Below, piece by piece: positions 8,588 to 17,638 of a stretch of DNA of 64,000 nucleotides. This stretch comes from Gracilaria domingensis (Eukaryota; Rhodophyta; Florideophyceae; Gracilariales; Gracilariaceae). The stretch is from the NCBI GenBank assembly GCA_022539475.1, contig VCMS01000104.1, forward strand, positions 176,931 to 240,930, in the 5' to 3' direction. Made by a program: the position numbers and the translations under genes. The stretch's first letter is position 1; each line of letters begins with the position of its first letter. Below the pieces are notes generated by a model that saw only the letters and a list, made by a program, of their open reading frames with translations, searched no databases and was not told the DNA's origin.

Positions 8588-8848
8588 ATGGTACCAGAGT
8601 GCTACGCACTACCTGATGCTGTTCATCAGGTGCGGCATTTCCGACCCACGTTTGTCAATGGTGACGAGGAGGAGTAGGCGGAGGATGAACTCTTGTCCGA
8701 TAAGGAGGATGGGGCGGTTGACATGGAAGAAGACCAAGTGGTCGTGGAGATTGGTGTGGAAGCGGAGGCCGGTAGAACTGAAGTGCTCGAGAGTAGTAGG
8801 GATGACGATTTGCCAATAATGAGGCTGCGAGCGCCTCGAAGTGGATGA
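8588..8848 (+). pseudogene. In-frame acidic C-terminal extension after TAG
   Basis: After the TAG at 8585-8587 the same frame stays open for 86 codons to a TGA at 8846-8848, with one more TAG at 8675-8677. The extension reads MVPECYALPDAVHQVRHFRP and then a strongly acidic tail (EDELLSDKEDGAVDMEEDQV). Such biased composition is unlikely in untranslated sequence, so this is probably the true C-terminus of the dioxygenase protein, cut off by TAG. Either the gene has decayed or TAG is read through. Confidence 0.5.
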
Positions 8849-9051
8849 GAATGAGATGGTTAGTAAATTATGAGTGTCTTGCGAGTATTTAGAGTAGTAT
8901 ACTATTGCAAGGCTATACATATGAACATAGAAAAGGTGCGGCAGGCTGGTAATTGAACAAATGTCATATTTCTTTGATCTTGTTGCGTCTAATTGGAACA
9001 TGCTTGGTATCGTTAACATCATTGGTGGCACCATTCAATTCACAATTGAAC

Positions 9052-10017
9052 ATGCAGCGTCCTAACACTTCTGAAACTGCACTTAAGGTTGCTTTTAAGA
9101 GAAGTATGAAACTGAGAAGTCTATGCAGTTCCTGTCTATGCTGTACTTGTGGCAGTATGGTGACTGTATCAGGAAAAATGGCAGAGGAACAGAGAGACTT
9201 GGCGGAAATTTTACCCAATACCTTTCCTAAGTTCATATATGCCAATGGTTACGGTATATTAAGTTCCGTTGATGGAACGTTGAGAAGAGAAGGAGAGTCA
9301 ATTCCAGAAGAAGTTGTGAAGTGTATGAAGTTCATTGACGAACGTGTTGGTTTCGGACTTGTCACAGGGGGTGATGTGGGCGACGTGGATTGGAAAATGG
9401 AAGGACTCGGAGACTATAAGTTTGGTGTCTCGGCGAATCATGGAGCTTTCCTCCGGTTCTCTGACGAGAGGGAAATTAAGGCTGCATTCAATGATCACAC
9501 CCTTGACCACACTGTTGACGGACTACTGTTCCTGGCAAGGGATTTGAATAGGAGGCATGGTATTGTAAATGATGATGAGAAGGGGTTCGTGGAGACCAGA
9601 AGTGATAGTGGCCTTCCCAATTTCGTGTACAACAAACTGTGGCAGTGGAGAGAAAAAGTGGATTCTGCTATTGGGGACCTGTTGCAGAAGATGGATGCGT
9701 TTGTTATCTATCCCGGCGATAAAAGTTGCGAAATTGTGGACAAGCGATACACAAAAGGAAGCGGAGGAGTAAATCTTGTGGATAATGAGCCGAGATTTAT
9801 TGATACGGATGACGTCGTGACGTTCGGAAGTGCTTTGAGCGACGGGCCTTTGCATGAGGTAGGCGTGTACGGCGTTCACGTCAAAGAAGATTGTATCCCG
9901 GGTGGAGTACACAACCTGTTCGAAAGCTTGAAGGATGTACATTCGACAATTATGCTGGTGGCCCTGTTGTACGGCTACGAGGAAAAGCAGCTCGATAAAA
10001 ACCACCATGAATCATAA
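9052..10017 (+). CDS. HAD-superfamily phosphatase paralogue lacking the catalytic Asp
   Basis: The first ATG in the frame is at 9052; ATGs at about 9106 or 9157 are alternatives. It is homologous over its whole length to the neighbouring minus-strand gene (10070-10942). HAD motif I, which is SDIDGTL in the neighbour, is SSVDGTL here, so the nucleophile aspartate has become serine. The loop that reads GNASNDGP in the neighbour is GSALSDGP here. The frame is fully intact (321 codons from 9052) with no stop, so the protein seems maintained. It probably lost phosphatase activity and may act as a regulator or binding protein (inference). HAD class II relatives include sugar-phosphate phosphatases such as mannosylphosphoglycerate, trehalose- and sucrose-phosphatases. 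It converges on its paralogue with only ~50 bases between stops. Confidence 0.75.
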   Translation: MQRPNTSETALKVAFKRSMKLRSLCSSCLCCTCGSMVTVSGKMAEEQRDLAEILPNTFPKFIYANGYGILSSVDGTLRREGESIPEEVVKCMKFIDERVGFGLVTGGDVGDVDWKMEGLGDYKFGVSANHGAFLRFSDEREIKAAFNDHTLDHTVDGLLFLARDLNRRHGIVNDDEKGFVETRSDSGLPNFVYNKLWQWREKVDSAIGDLLQKMDAFVIYPGDKSCEIVDKRYTKGSGGVNLVDNEPRFIDTDDVVTFGSALSDGPLHEVGVYGVHVKEDCIPGGVHNLFESLKDVHSTIMLVALLYGYEEKQLDKNHHES

Positions 10018-10069
10018 AAGGGTATTGAGATATATACGACACTTTTATTACTGAGCTCTCATATCCTAG

Positions 10070-10942
10070 CTAAGTATTACAGGCATCGTAGCACTTAAAA
10101 CAAATTCCAAGAGCATTTCTAAACCATTGACACTTGCATTTTCTGTACCCGTACAGTTCTGCCACCCTTCTGATGGTCTCATGCACGTCCTCCACCCCAT
10201 CAACAAGATATGTTACCGTTGCAGGATGGTCGTCTCCCTTCACATGAACTGCCAGGGTTGCCATTTCATATAGAGGGCCATCATTGGAAGCATTCCCGAA
10301 AGCAACGATTAAATGTGTGTCGAACTGGGGGTCGTTTTCAACCAAGGCTAGCGCCCCACTATTTTTCGTGAAACGAATGTCCCCTATGTCACAGTTTTCA
10401 TCCTGAGGGTACGCAACCAGGTTCGGAAAGGATGTCAACACTTTTGAAATACCGGAGTTAACTTCGGTTTTCCACTTCGACAGTCCATTGTACGTGAAGT
10501 TAGGGAGTCCACTGTGTTTTCTAGTGCTCACAACTGCTTGTTGACGCTCTTCGTGAAGTCCGTGCGATTCATTTAAGGAGAGTGCAAGTCTCTCAAGTTC
10601 GGCTGCACATCTTTCGTAGCCTTCCCTGTCAAGGACCTGATCAATTTCGGTACCATTGGATAATCTCACCCGTGCGCCTTGGTTTCCAGAGATGCCAAAA
10701 GTGTAGCCACCCAGGTGCTCCATGAAACTCTCGGCATCCTCTATATCTCCCCCAGTAGCAATTCCGAAACCAACGCGTGCATTGATGTACTTCATGCATT
10801 TGACTGTTTCGGCAGGAATGTTCTCCCCACCTCTTTTCAGGGTACCGTCAATATCACTAATCACGGCGTAGCCATTTTCGAATATTTCGTTAGCCAGCTG
10901 CTGAGGAGTTACTTCTTGGGCTCTAACTTTTGAGTTATACAT
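10070..10942 (-). CDS. HAD-superfamily phosphatase
   Basis: The ATG at 10942 (MYNSKVRAQEVTP) gives a 290-residue protein. A GTG at 11020 is the only longer start and is unlikely. Motif I VISDIDGTLKRGGE carries both catalytic aspartates (nucleophile and acid/base). GFGIATGGDIEDAE fits motif II, and AFGNASNDGPLYEMA fits motif IV with the metal-binding acidic residue. The length and insert position after motif II suggest class II (Cof-like), as in sugar-phosphate phosphatases. In red algae mannosylglycerate and floridoside-type solutes need such enzymes, but I cannot assign the substrate. The gene runs tail to tail with its inactive-looking paralogue. Stop codon is TAG, showing that the host uses TAG as a normal stop. 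Confidence 0.75.
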   Translation of the reverse strand: MYNSKVRAQEVTPQQLANEIFENGYAVISDIDGTLKRGGENIPAETVKCMKYINARVGFGIATGGDIEDAESFMEHLGGYTFGISGNQGARVRLSNGTEIDQVLDREGYERCAAELERLALSLNESHGLHEERQQAVVSTRKHSGLPNFTYNGLSKWKTEVNSGISKVLTSFPNLVAYPQDENCDIGDIRFTKNSGALALVENDPQFDTHLIVAFGNASNDGPLYEMATLAVHVKGDDHPATVTYLVDGVEDVHETIRRVAELYGYRKCKCQWFRNALGICFKCYDACNT

Positions 10943-11570
10943 GTTTTGAAAGCTTTCGAAAGGGTTCGTTTTGCAAATGAGTGTGGGTATACGAATGAGA
11001 AGGATGTGATTGATGTTCACAAGGTGTTTCGTAGTATAAAAAGAGTCTAAGAACGACCATATACGGGTATTGTAGTAATGTTTTAAAACGTTACTACGAA
11101 GAGAAGCTTTTGCATCGATTTGCAGTAAAGAAAGGCTGATTTAGTCATAAATTATATATGTACGGGTTCAAGTGGGTAAAGAAAACTATGAATATCTTCA
11201 ACATGAGCTTAGAAATCAAGATCAGTAAAACAACCTCCATTAAGGGTTGAAACCCATAAAAGGTTTACCTTACTTTATACGGGTGCCCCAAGTATTGCAA
11301 CGGCTTAGTTCTTCAGAAATATCACAATTTTGTACTTGTTTCCTTACTAGTATCGTGCACTTTAATGATGTGGAATGACCCTTTTCCATCTAGCAAAAAC
11401 TTAGCCAGGTATTAGTGATAAGGGATGTAGGATTTAAAGGGGCATATTTGAACCACAGAAGGACGAACAATATAAGTAATGTAATAGGAACAGGTCATTT
11501 CGATAAAGTAACTTTTATGTTTAACTATCTCTAAAAGGTTTACAACACCGAAAAGTCATGTGTTCTAACC
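10943..11570. other. Intergenic region, no gene seen
   Basis: AT-rich spacer between two minus-strand genes: upstream of the HAD phosphatase and downstream of the ketopantoate-reductase-like gene. It should hold the promoter of the phosphatase, but I see no certain TATA element on the minus strand. No ORF or repeat of note. Confidence 0.6.
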
Positions 11571-12479
11571 TCAAAGCTGGGGGAATGGGGAGGGGGATAA
11601 CTTTTCCTTAACAACGTTGACGTACTTTGTATGAAAAGGAGCGGGGTCACTGCCTACGATGTTTCTTTCTTGGCGGGAAAAGTCGTAGAAGTACGCGTTC
11701 CTAAACTGAAAGTCGGAGAAAGAAGTAGGGAAGCCAATGAGAGTTTTCCCATATGCAAGAAGTCGCCCAACGGTCTCTTCCAGGTTGAAAGCAGTACCTG
11801 TCTTAAGCGAAACTATCTTCAACAGCTCTTTCATTATTGTGAGCACAACCGTACTGTACTCCGTAGCGACTACGTCCATAGCAATGAAAGCTCTTGAGGC
11901 CCCGACGATGTCGAACGCTGATAGCCACACGAGCTTCTCATAATAGCTTACGAGAAATGTGTCTTCGTCGACAACCCCGCAAGTGACACCCATAGACCTA
12001 AACCTGTCTGCAACGTTGGAGGCCCACTTTCCTGTTGCGACAGTGAGACCATCCGGACTTTGAAGAGTGACACCATCCTGTGGAGCTGCGTTTCTTGAAG
12101 GGACACCAACGTATAGGACAACTTTTGAACATTTGTCCACACCGAGCTTCGAAACCAATGGTATGATGTCTCCATTCTGGAAGAAAACGAGATTCTCTCT
12201 GAGCGAACAAGGGCAAGCCTGAATTACCGTCTCCAGGGTGTTCGTTCTTCCACAAACTAGTATCGGTACATCAGAAAGATGAGAGGTAGCAGCCATGCTG
12301 CAGAATTCGTGTGTGGAAATGACCATATCTTCTTCGTTCGCCAGCATGGTACCTATACGCCCCCTTCCAACAATAACGGCCCGAGTCCTTCGGGCGGGAG
12401 ATGAGGCCTGAGGGACGTCAGAGTATCTGGGACTCGGAGGCGGAGTCGGAAGCATGTCGGACTTGGAGTTCATTGCCAT
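11571..12479 (-). CDS. Ketopantoate reductase-like Rossmann-fold protein
   Basis: The ATG at 12479 (MAMNSKSDMLPTPPPSPRYS) is preferred over longer frames because the upstream stretch is Ser/Leu/His-rich like untranslated sequence. After a ~30-residue Pro/Ser leader comes RTRAVIVGRGRIGTML, a GxGxxG nucleotide-binding loop. Then come a strand-helix region with ILVCGRTN, and YEKLVWLSAFDIVGAS, which resembles the K-L-x-x-N-A segment at the start of the C-terminal helical domain of ApbA/PanE-type enzymes. The conserved Asn is Ser here. Family members reduce ketopantoate to pantoate with NADPH in pantothenate synthesis, but many relatives act on other 2-keto acids. The length (303 aa) fits. The leader might be an organelle-targeting peptide. 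Stop is TGA. Activity is uncertain because of the residue change. Confidence 0.55.
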   Translation of the reverse strand: MAMNSKSDMLPTPPPSPRYSDVPQASSPARRTRAVIVGRGRIGTMLANEEDMVISTHEFCSMAATSHLSDVPILVCGRTNTLETVIQACPCSLRENLVFFQNGDIIPLVSKLGVDKCSKVVLYVGVPSRNAAPQDGVTLQSPDGLTVATGKWASNVADRFRSMGVTCGVVDEDTFLVSYYEKLVWLSAFDIVGASRAFIAMDVVATEYSTVVLTIMKELLKIVSLKTGTAFNLEETVGRLLAYGKTLIGFPTSFSDFQFRNAYFYDFSRQERNIVGSDPAPFHTKYVNVVKEKLSPSPFPQL

Positions 12480-12884
12480 TGTTCGACTGTTTTTGTGTGA
12501 CGATAAAAATGGAAGATGGGGCGGAGAACTGCTGGGGTAAAGAGTGATACTTAAGTACAAACGGTTGGGAAGCGCAGAACGGGAACATGGTTCACTTTGT
12601 GAAAGTGAGCGAAATGTATGATATGTGATTGTACTGAATGAATGATAGGGCTTGTATGAGACGACAAGCCACAAAGTGTGATGATGTTTTATGAAAAGTA
12701 GGTGGAAGACTAGAAAGTGTACAATGAATGAAACTGATTTCTAACCTAAGTTGTAAAGTATTAGTAAAGTACGAGTTACGGGGAGCTTGAATACAGGATG
12801 AAAGGAGCCATTTTGGCTTCATAAATGACGTGAACGGGTTCTATAGCTTCACTCGGATTGCCATAATCTTCTTTTTTATTGAGG

Positions 12885-12891
12885 TATAAAA
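12885..12891 (+). promoter_or_regulatory. TATA box of the epimerase gene
   Basis: TATAAAA followed by GGGG, 48 bases before the ATG at 12939, on the coding strand of the ribulose-phosphate epimerase gene. A transcription start about 25-30 bases downstream would give a short leader of roughly 25 bases, in keeping with compact genes. Confidence 0.65.
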
Positions 12892-12938
12892 GGGGAGTGT
12901 GTCTGGGAAGGACGGGTTTGGCGTTACTGAAGTTATCG

Positions 12939-13652
12939 ATGTTCAGTATGGATTCTCGCTTAATTATAGCGCCATCAATTTTGGCTTCAGACTTTGCTCG
13001 CCTTTCAGATGAAGCGAGTGCAATGGAAGAGGCTGGAGCGGAGTGGCTGCATATAGATGTAATGGATGGTCATTTTGTGGCGAACCTTACTGTTGGACCG
13101 CCTGTTGTGAAAGCGTTGCGGAGCCATACGAAATTGTTTTTGGACGGTCATCTGATGGTATCAGATCCTGGGCGCTGGATAAAAGACCTTGCAGAAGCAG
13201 GCGCAGACGGAGTCACATTTCATATCGAGAGTGTGGCTAAGGGACTAGAAAAGTGCGAGGTACCAACTGAGGAGGAGAACGTGGTGTTGAAGGAATTATG
13301 TAACGGAATTAAAAGGATGGGAATGCAGGTTGGAATTGCGTTGCGCTCGAATACGTCTATAAAGGTCGTAGAAGCACTTATGAAGGAAGGACTTGTAGAC
13401 ATGTTATTGTTGATGACGGTGGAGCCAGGGTTTGGAGGACAGGCGTTTATGGAGGGTGTTCTTGATAAGGTGCGACATGCAAGGGAGTTGTACGCAAGAA
13501 TAGGGATACAGGTGGATGGGGGTATTGGACTGAGTACTGTGAAAGGAGTAGTGAAGGCCGGTGCAAACATTTCAGTTGCAGGATCTGCCATCTTTGGCTC
13601 GAGTAACCCAGCTCATGTCATAGCTGGTTTTCGAAAGATTGGTCAGAGATAG
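12939..13652 (+). CDS. RPE: Ribulose-phosphate 3-epimerase
   Basis: Interconverts ribulose 5-phosphate and xylulose 5-phosphate in the pentose phosphate pathway (and the Calvin cycle if plastidial). The ATG at 12939 gives 237 residues, the usual length of the cytosolic enzyme. Diagnostic text: IIAPSILASDFARL at the N-terminus, WLHIDVMDGHFVANLT with metal ligands His and Asp, LDGHLMVSDP, MTVEPGFGGQAFM, and IQVDGGIGLSTV with the second catalytic Asp. Family members usually have L-D-V-H-L-M-V; here Val is Gly. No plastid transit peptide is visible, so a cytosolic location is inferred. A TATA box lies 48 bases upstream. The gene has no intron and ends TAG TAG. Very secure. Confidence 0.93.
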   Translation: MFSMDSRLIIAPSILASDFARLSDEASAMEEAGAEWLHIDVMDGHFVANLTVGPPVVKALRSHTKLFLDGHLMVSDPGRWIKDLAEAGADGVTFHIESVAKGLEKCEVPTEEENVVLKELCNGIKRMGMQVGIALRSNTSIKVVEALMKEGLVDMLLLMTVEPGFGGQAFMEGVLDKVRHARELYARIGIQVDGGIGLSTVKGVVKAGANISVAGSAIFGSSNPAHVIAGFRKIGQR

Positions 13653-14285
13653 TAGCATAAATTTATTGTTTATTACATTGTTACCTTTACGTGTTATCAC
13701 GACTATATTCTCCGTCTCCATTGGAGATGTACTTCTCTTGTATCACAACCGGGAAAGGATGTGAGAGAACATCATTATATCCTCAGTGGACGCTGAGAAG
13801 GAGGATGAACTACTCTACGTGCTATCATTGTTACCCATCCGGTGTCGAGTGGTGACATATTCTTTTTTGTCACAACTCACACAGGATGTGACGGAAGAAG
13901 AAGATGCCCCCAGTCGAGACAGAGGGTGAGCTACTCTAAGTACAATCACTAGTCCCTAGCTTGCCTCCACTGGCAATATCTTCCTGTTTTGCTATAACCA
14001 TCGAGTGAGGTTATGGTGGAAGAGAAAAATATCGCCGGTCGAGGCGAAGTGGGTGGGGATTATGTGAGCGCGAAAGAGGAGACAGAGAGGTGGCGCTTAA
14101 ATAGTGGAAGGTGCGGAGGTGTACAGTAGATGTTTTGGCGGGAAATAGGATGAGGGAAACAGGGACAATCATGGTGCTGGATATAGCCCGTGTGGTTGGA
14201 GAGTGGGGGTGGACAGCACAGTTTAGCTCGATTGCACTGTATCGCAGCGGAAACTTCGATCCAACTACTACTTCTTCTTCTGAAG
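13653..14285. other. Intergenic region, no gene seen
   Basis: No supported ORF. It contains loosely repeated phrases around 13715-13770 and 13865-13945 (GGATGTGA, ATGAACTACTCTA/GTGAGCTACTCTA), which look like a diverged duplication of about 100-150 bases. It holds the 3' region of the epimerase gene and the promoter side of the coiled-coil gene. Confidence 0.4.
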
Positions 14286-15215
14286 ATGTCGAACGAATAC
14301 GTGAAGGATGAGGAGCTGTTGGCGCTGTTGGAGGGGAAGGAGGTCCTGCCGACGCCGTCACCAAAGCCGGAAGAGGACGTGATTACGGCGGCTGGTCGGA
14401 TGTCGCAGAAGAAGGAAGTGCCCGATGAAGGAAAGAAGTGTGAGGCGAGGAGAGGGGATAGTGATGACGTGGAGAAGGGTGTAGAATTGGAGGTGAAGGA
14501 AGTCGCAATGGAGAGAAGGGGTGCGGTGCATCTGAGTCAGTTAGAGGTTGAAGACCAGATAGAGAGTGGGGGCGGAGAGGGTGACAGGGAGATGCGGTTT
14601 GTGGGGGAGATGAAGGCGAGGGTGGGGATGTTGGGGTTGGTGATGAAGGAGCAACTGGACGATGGAATTGTGGAGATTGTAACGGAAATGGGCGGTGTGG
14701 TGCTGAGTGGGGGTGGTAGTGGTGTTTCGGTTGAGGCGATTTCGAGCCTGCGGAATTCGTTGTCGGTATTGGGAGTGGAGATGAGAAATCATGTGTATGG
14801 GATAGTGGAGTGTGCGGGAAGGGAGGTTGGAGAGTTGCGGGAACAGAATAGGGTTCTGAACGAGAGGTTGGACGTGCTGGACAAGGAGGTGAAGGAGCCG
14901 GGCAAGAGGTAGAGATTGGTGGAAGAGGAGACGGTGAAAGGAGGTGTGGAGGGAAAGACGGAGAAGGGAAGTGTGGGAAGGGTGACGGTGCAGAAGGGGT
15001 CCCCTGTGACACCGAAGACAAAGGGTGGTGGGGTTGGGAATGGGAAGAGCCGTCTGAAGAAGAGGCGTAAGGAGATGAAGAAGGTGGTGGAGGAGGTGCC
15101 GCGGGAGGGAGTCGGAGCTCCGGTGGTGACTGGGCTTAGGAGTGCGGCGGAGGTAGCGCGGACTGCGAAGGGGATTCTGAGGGGACAGAATGAGAGAAGG
15201 ATGGGAGGGTTTTGA
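14286..15215 (+). pseudogene. Coiled-coil protein gene interrupted by an in-frame TAG
   Basis: From the ATG at 14286 (MSNEYVKDEELLALLEGKEV) the frame encodes a highly charged Glu/Lys/Arg/Gly protein. A coiled-coil segment reads GELREQNRVLNERLDVLDKE. A TAG at 14910-14912 interrupts it, and the same frame continues for 100 codons as a basic tail (NGKSRLKKRRKEMKKVVEE) to a TGA at 15213-15215. The coding strand is very purine-rich, so long open frames on the other strand here are composition artefacts. It could be a host gene, or a gag-like protein of the element that starts downstream. I recognise no family. Confidence 0.4.
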
Positions 15216-15600
15216 AGCCGTTTTGAGGCGAGGCGGGTATACGAGAAGGGGGAGAGTTGTCCACCTGACTTCTACAAAATGACGTTTGCGGAGACGGAGA
15301 GAGAGGATGCGAACGCGTGATGGGCGAGAGATGGGTAAATAGCGGGGGTGGTGTGGACTGGGAAGAAGTGATGGGATGATTGAGGTGGGATGAGTTGCGA
15401 TTGGCATTGCAACATGGGAGAAAATGAAAACGCAAACTAGCACGAGTGCAGTTTTGAGAGAGGGTCGCGGAAAAGAGTGAATGGGGTGGTGCGGCGAAGT
15501 AGAACCTCTACAAAAACTAGGGGACCCAAGAACTAAACTGCGCGAAATGGAATTTAATATTCCAAAATTTCTTAATTTTTTGAATGCCAGCCTCTGCCAC
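15216..15600. other. Decayed sequence between coiled-coil gene and chromovirus
   Basis: The plus strand keeps short protein-like stretches in two frames (for example SRFEARRVYEKGESCPPDFY) but with several stops. It may be the eroded end of the upstream gene. The chromovirus reading starts somewhere between 15584 and 15660. Confidence 0.35.
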
Positions 15601-16951
15601 CCCCTCGCGCGCCCCAAATAGTCCCAAAACTAGCTTAGTTTCGAAAGCGAACAGACTATATTCCACTTTGCAGAACACAGGCGGTGGCTTACAAACCGTG
15701 CAACCGTTGCCTGCGTTGCAGGAGAAGCATCAGCTCACCCTGGCTACTGGGATCGTTTTCGTCAAACCCGAGAAGCCTTTTCAGGTGCTGGTTGCGAACT
15801 TCAGCCAATTTCCTCAACGGTTGGTTAGGAACCAAGGTATTGGATCATTGCTCCCGCACCCTGCGGCTATAGTGCCTACTCAGGTTTCTATGGCCGAACT
15901 TCTCGGAATCCTAGAAGCTGAGGAGGGGGAGGCGGAACGGAACAATTCCGAACCGAATCTTGGTCTGCACAGCTCGTCAGAAGACGCTACGCAGACTTCG
16001 TCGGATGCGAATAATCGCAGCCGGTCGAAGGAAGCAATGCCGACCTCGTCGGACAGTAATGATAAGGACCTGAGTGCTGCTGACACGAAGGATAAGGCAG
16101 TACAGAAACTGGAGTCTCTGGATCATGAACACGTCCCAGAGACTCACCGCGATAAATTGCGGCACATGCTCGAGGAGTTCACGCCCATGTGGGATGGCAC
16201 ACTAGGTAAGATTTGTATTACCGAACATCGGATTGATTTGCTACGGAATACTCGGCCCATTTCAGAGCACCCTTACAGGGCAGGACCGACAGCTCGGCAG
16301 AAGGAGAAAGCTCAAGTTGAGAAAATGCTCCGCGCTGGAGTTATCGAGCCGGCTCCGTCACCGTGGGCATCGCCGGTGGTGCTCGCGCCCAAAGCTGATG
16401 GGTCTTGGCGATTTTGCATCGATTACCGCACGCTTAACGCGGCCACGGTCAAGGATATATATTCTATCCCACGAATGGATGAATGCATCGATTCATTGGG
16501 CGACGCGAAAGTTTTTACGACCCTAGACGCGAATTGGGGCTATTGGCAAGTTCCTGTGAGGGCTGAAGATCGTGACAAGACAGCCTTCGTTTGTCATGAA
16601 GGATTATACCGATTCAATCGGATGCCTTTTGGGTTAACGAACGCGCCAGCCACATTTCAACGTGCTGTGGACATTTTGCTCACCCGTTTCAAGTGGAAGA
16701 CTTTCCTGGTTTACCTGGACGACATCATTGTCTACTCCAGCAACCTGGACGAGAACTTGACGCACGTACGAGATGTGATGCGAGTCCTACGAGATGCAGG
16801 CATTACACTCAAGCTGAAGAAGTGCGAGGTCTTTACCGAAACCGTCAGGTATCCCGGCCACTTTATCCGTCCTGGACGGCTGTCGATAGACGAAGTCCGT
16901 GTGAAATACCTCAAAGAGGTTAAGCATCCGCGGACGCAGACTGAACTTTGA
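15584..16951 (+). pseudogene. Gypsy pol: protease-RT linker and reverse transcriptase
   Basis: KPEKPFQVLVANFSQFPQRL is the stretch that follows the protease in Ty3/gypsy pol. After an acidic linker comes the RT: HPYRAGPTARQKEKAQVEKM, SPWASPVVLAPKADGSWRFC, DYRTLN, MPFGLTNAPATFQRAVD and the catalytic FLVYLDDIIVYSS. The frame stops at TGA 16949-16951 where SFLGLCNVYRRF should follow; the missing residue is likely Arg (CGA to TGA). The first codons from 15584 may be foreign sequence joined to the truncated element. Confidence 0.9.
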
Positions 16952-17638
16952 TCTTTTCTCGGCTTGTGTAATGTCTACCGCCGCTTTCTACCGAAATTTG
17001 CGGACGTTGCGGCTCCGTTGAATGAGTTCCTCCGCAAAGGACAGCCAGTCAACCTGGAAGAATTCGACGACCGCAAGGCTGCGGCTTTCTCGTCGCTTGC
17101 GGACGCGGTGACATCGCCACCTGTTCTATCCTTACCTAGGGCTAGTTTGCCGTATGCAATCGATACGGACGCGAGCGACTACCAAGTTGGCTGCGCTTTT
17201 TTCCAGACCACAAAGGATGGCGAACGATTGCCAATCGGGTATTGGTCAATAAGCCTCAACGTTCACGAGAGGAATTACTCGGTATCCGAAAAAGAGTGCA
17301 TGGCAGTTGTCTGGGGATTACAGACACTGCGGCCCTATCTTATGGGAACTCGCTTCATTGTTCATACCGATCATTCGGCCTTACGCTGGATACACTCTAT
17401 AGCAGAGCCATCTGGCCGTTTGATGCGGTAGAGACTTCGCTTGTCGAAATTCGACTTTGACATCCGCTACAAGAAAGGACTCCTGAACACTCAGGCTGAT
17501 GCTCTGCCCCGCTTGGAAACAGCGGCTGAAGCTACGCCAGTCGATGACCTGGAAATAACGTGCTTCCTCGCGGAAGACGGCTCGAGCGATGCAGATGAAG
17601 ATTCGGAAGGATGAGACATCTACGATGCTGTTTTAGCC
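16952..17638 (+). pseudogene. Gypsy pol: RNase H domain
   Basis: Continues the RT frame. YAIDTDASDYQVGCAFFQ carries the first catalytic Asp. NYSVSEKECMAVVWGLQTLR holds the catalytic Glu, and FIVHTDHSALRWI the next Asp. The TAG at 17429-17431 replaces the tryptophan normally found in R-L-x-R-W (a TGG to TAG change). RYKKGLLNTQADALPRL is the domain end. A TGA at 17612-17614 interrupts the acidic linker before the integrase. Confidence 0.88.

Noticed and set aside
14383-15617. Long Pro/Ser/His-rich frames on the minus strand
   Set aside because: They are complements of a purine-rich coding strand and have no protein-like texture.
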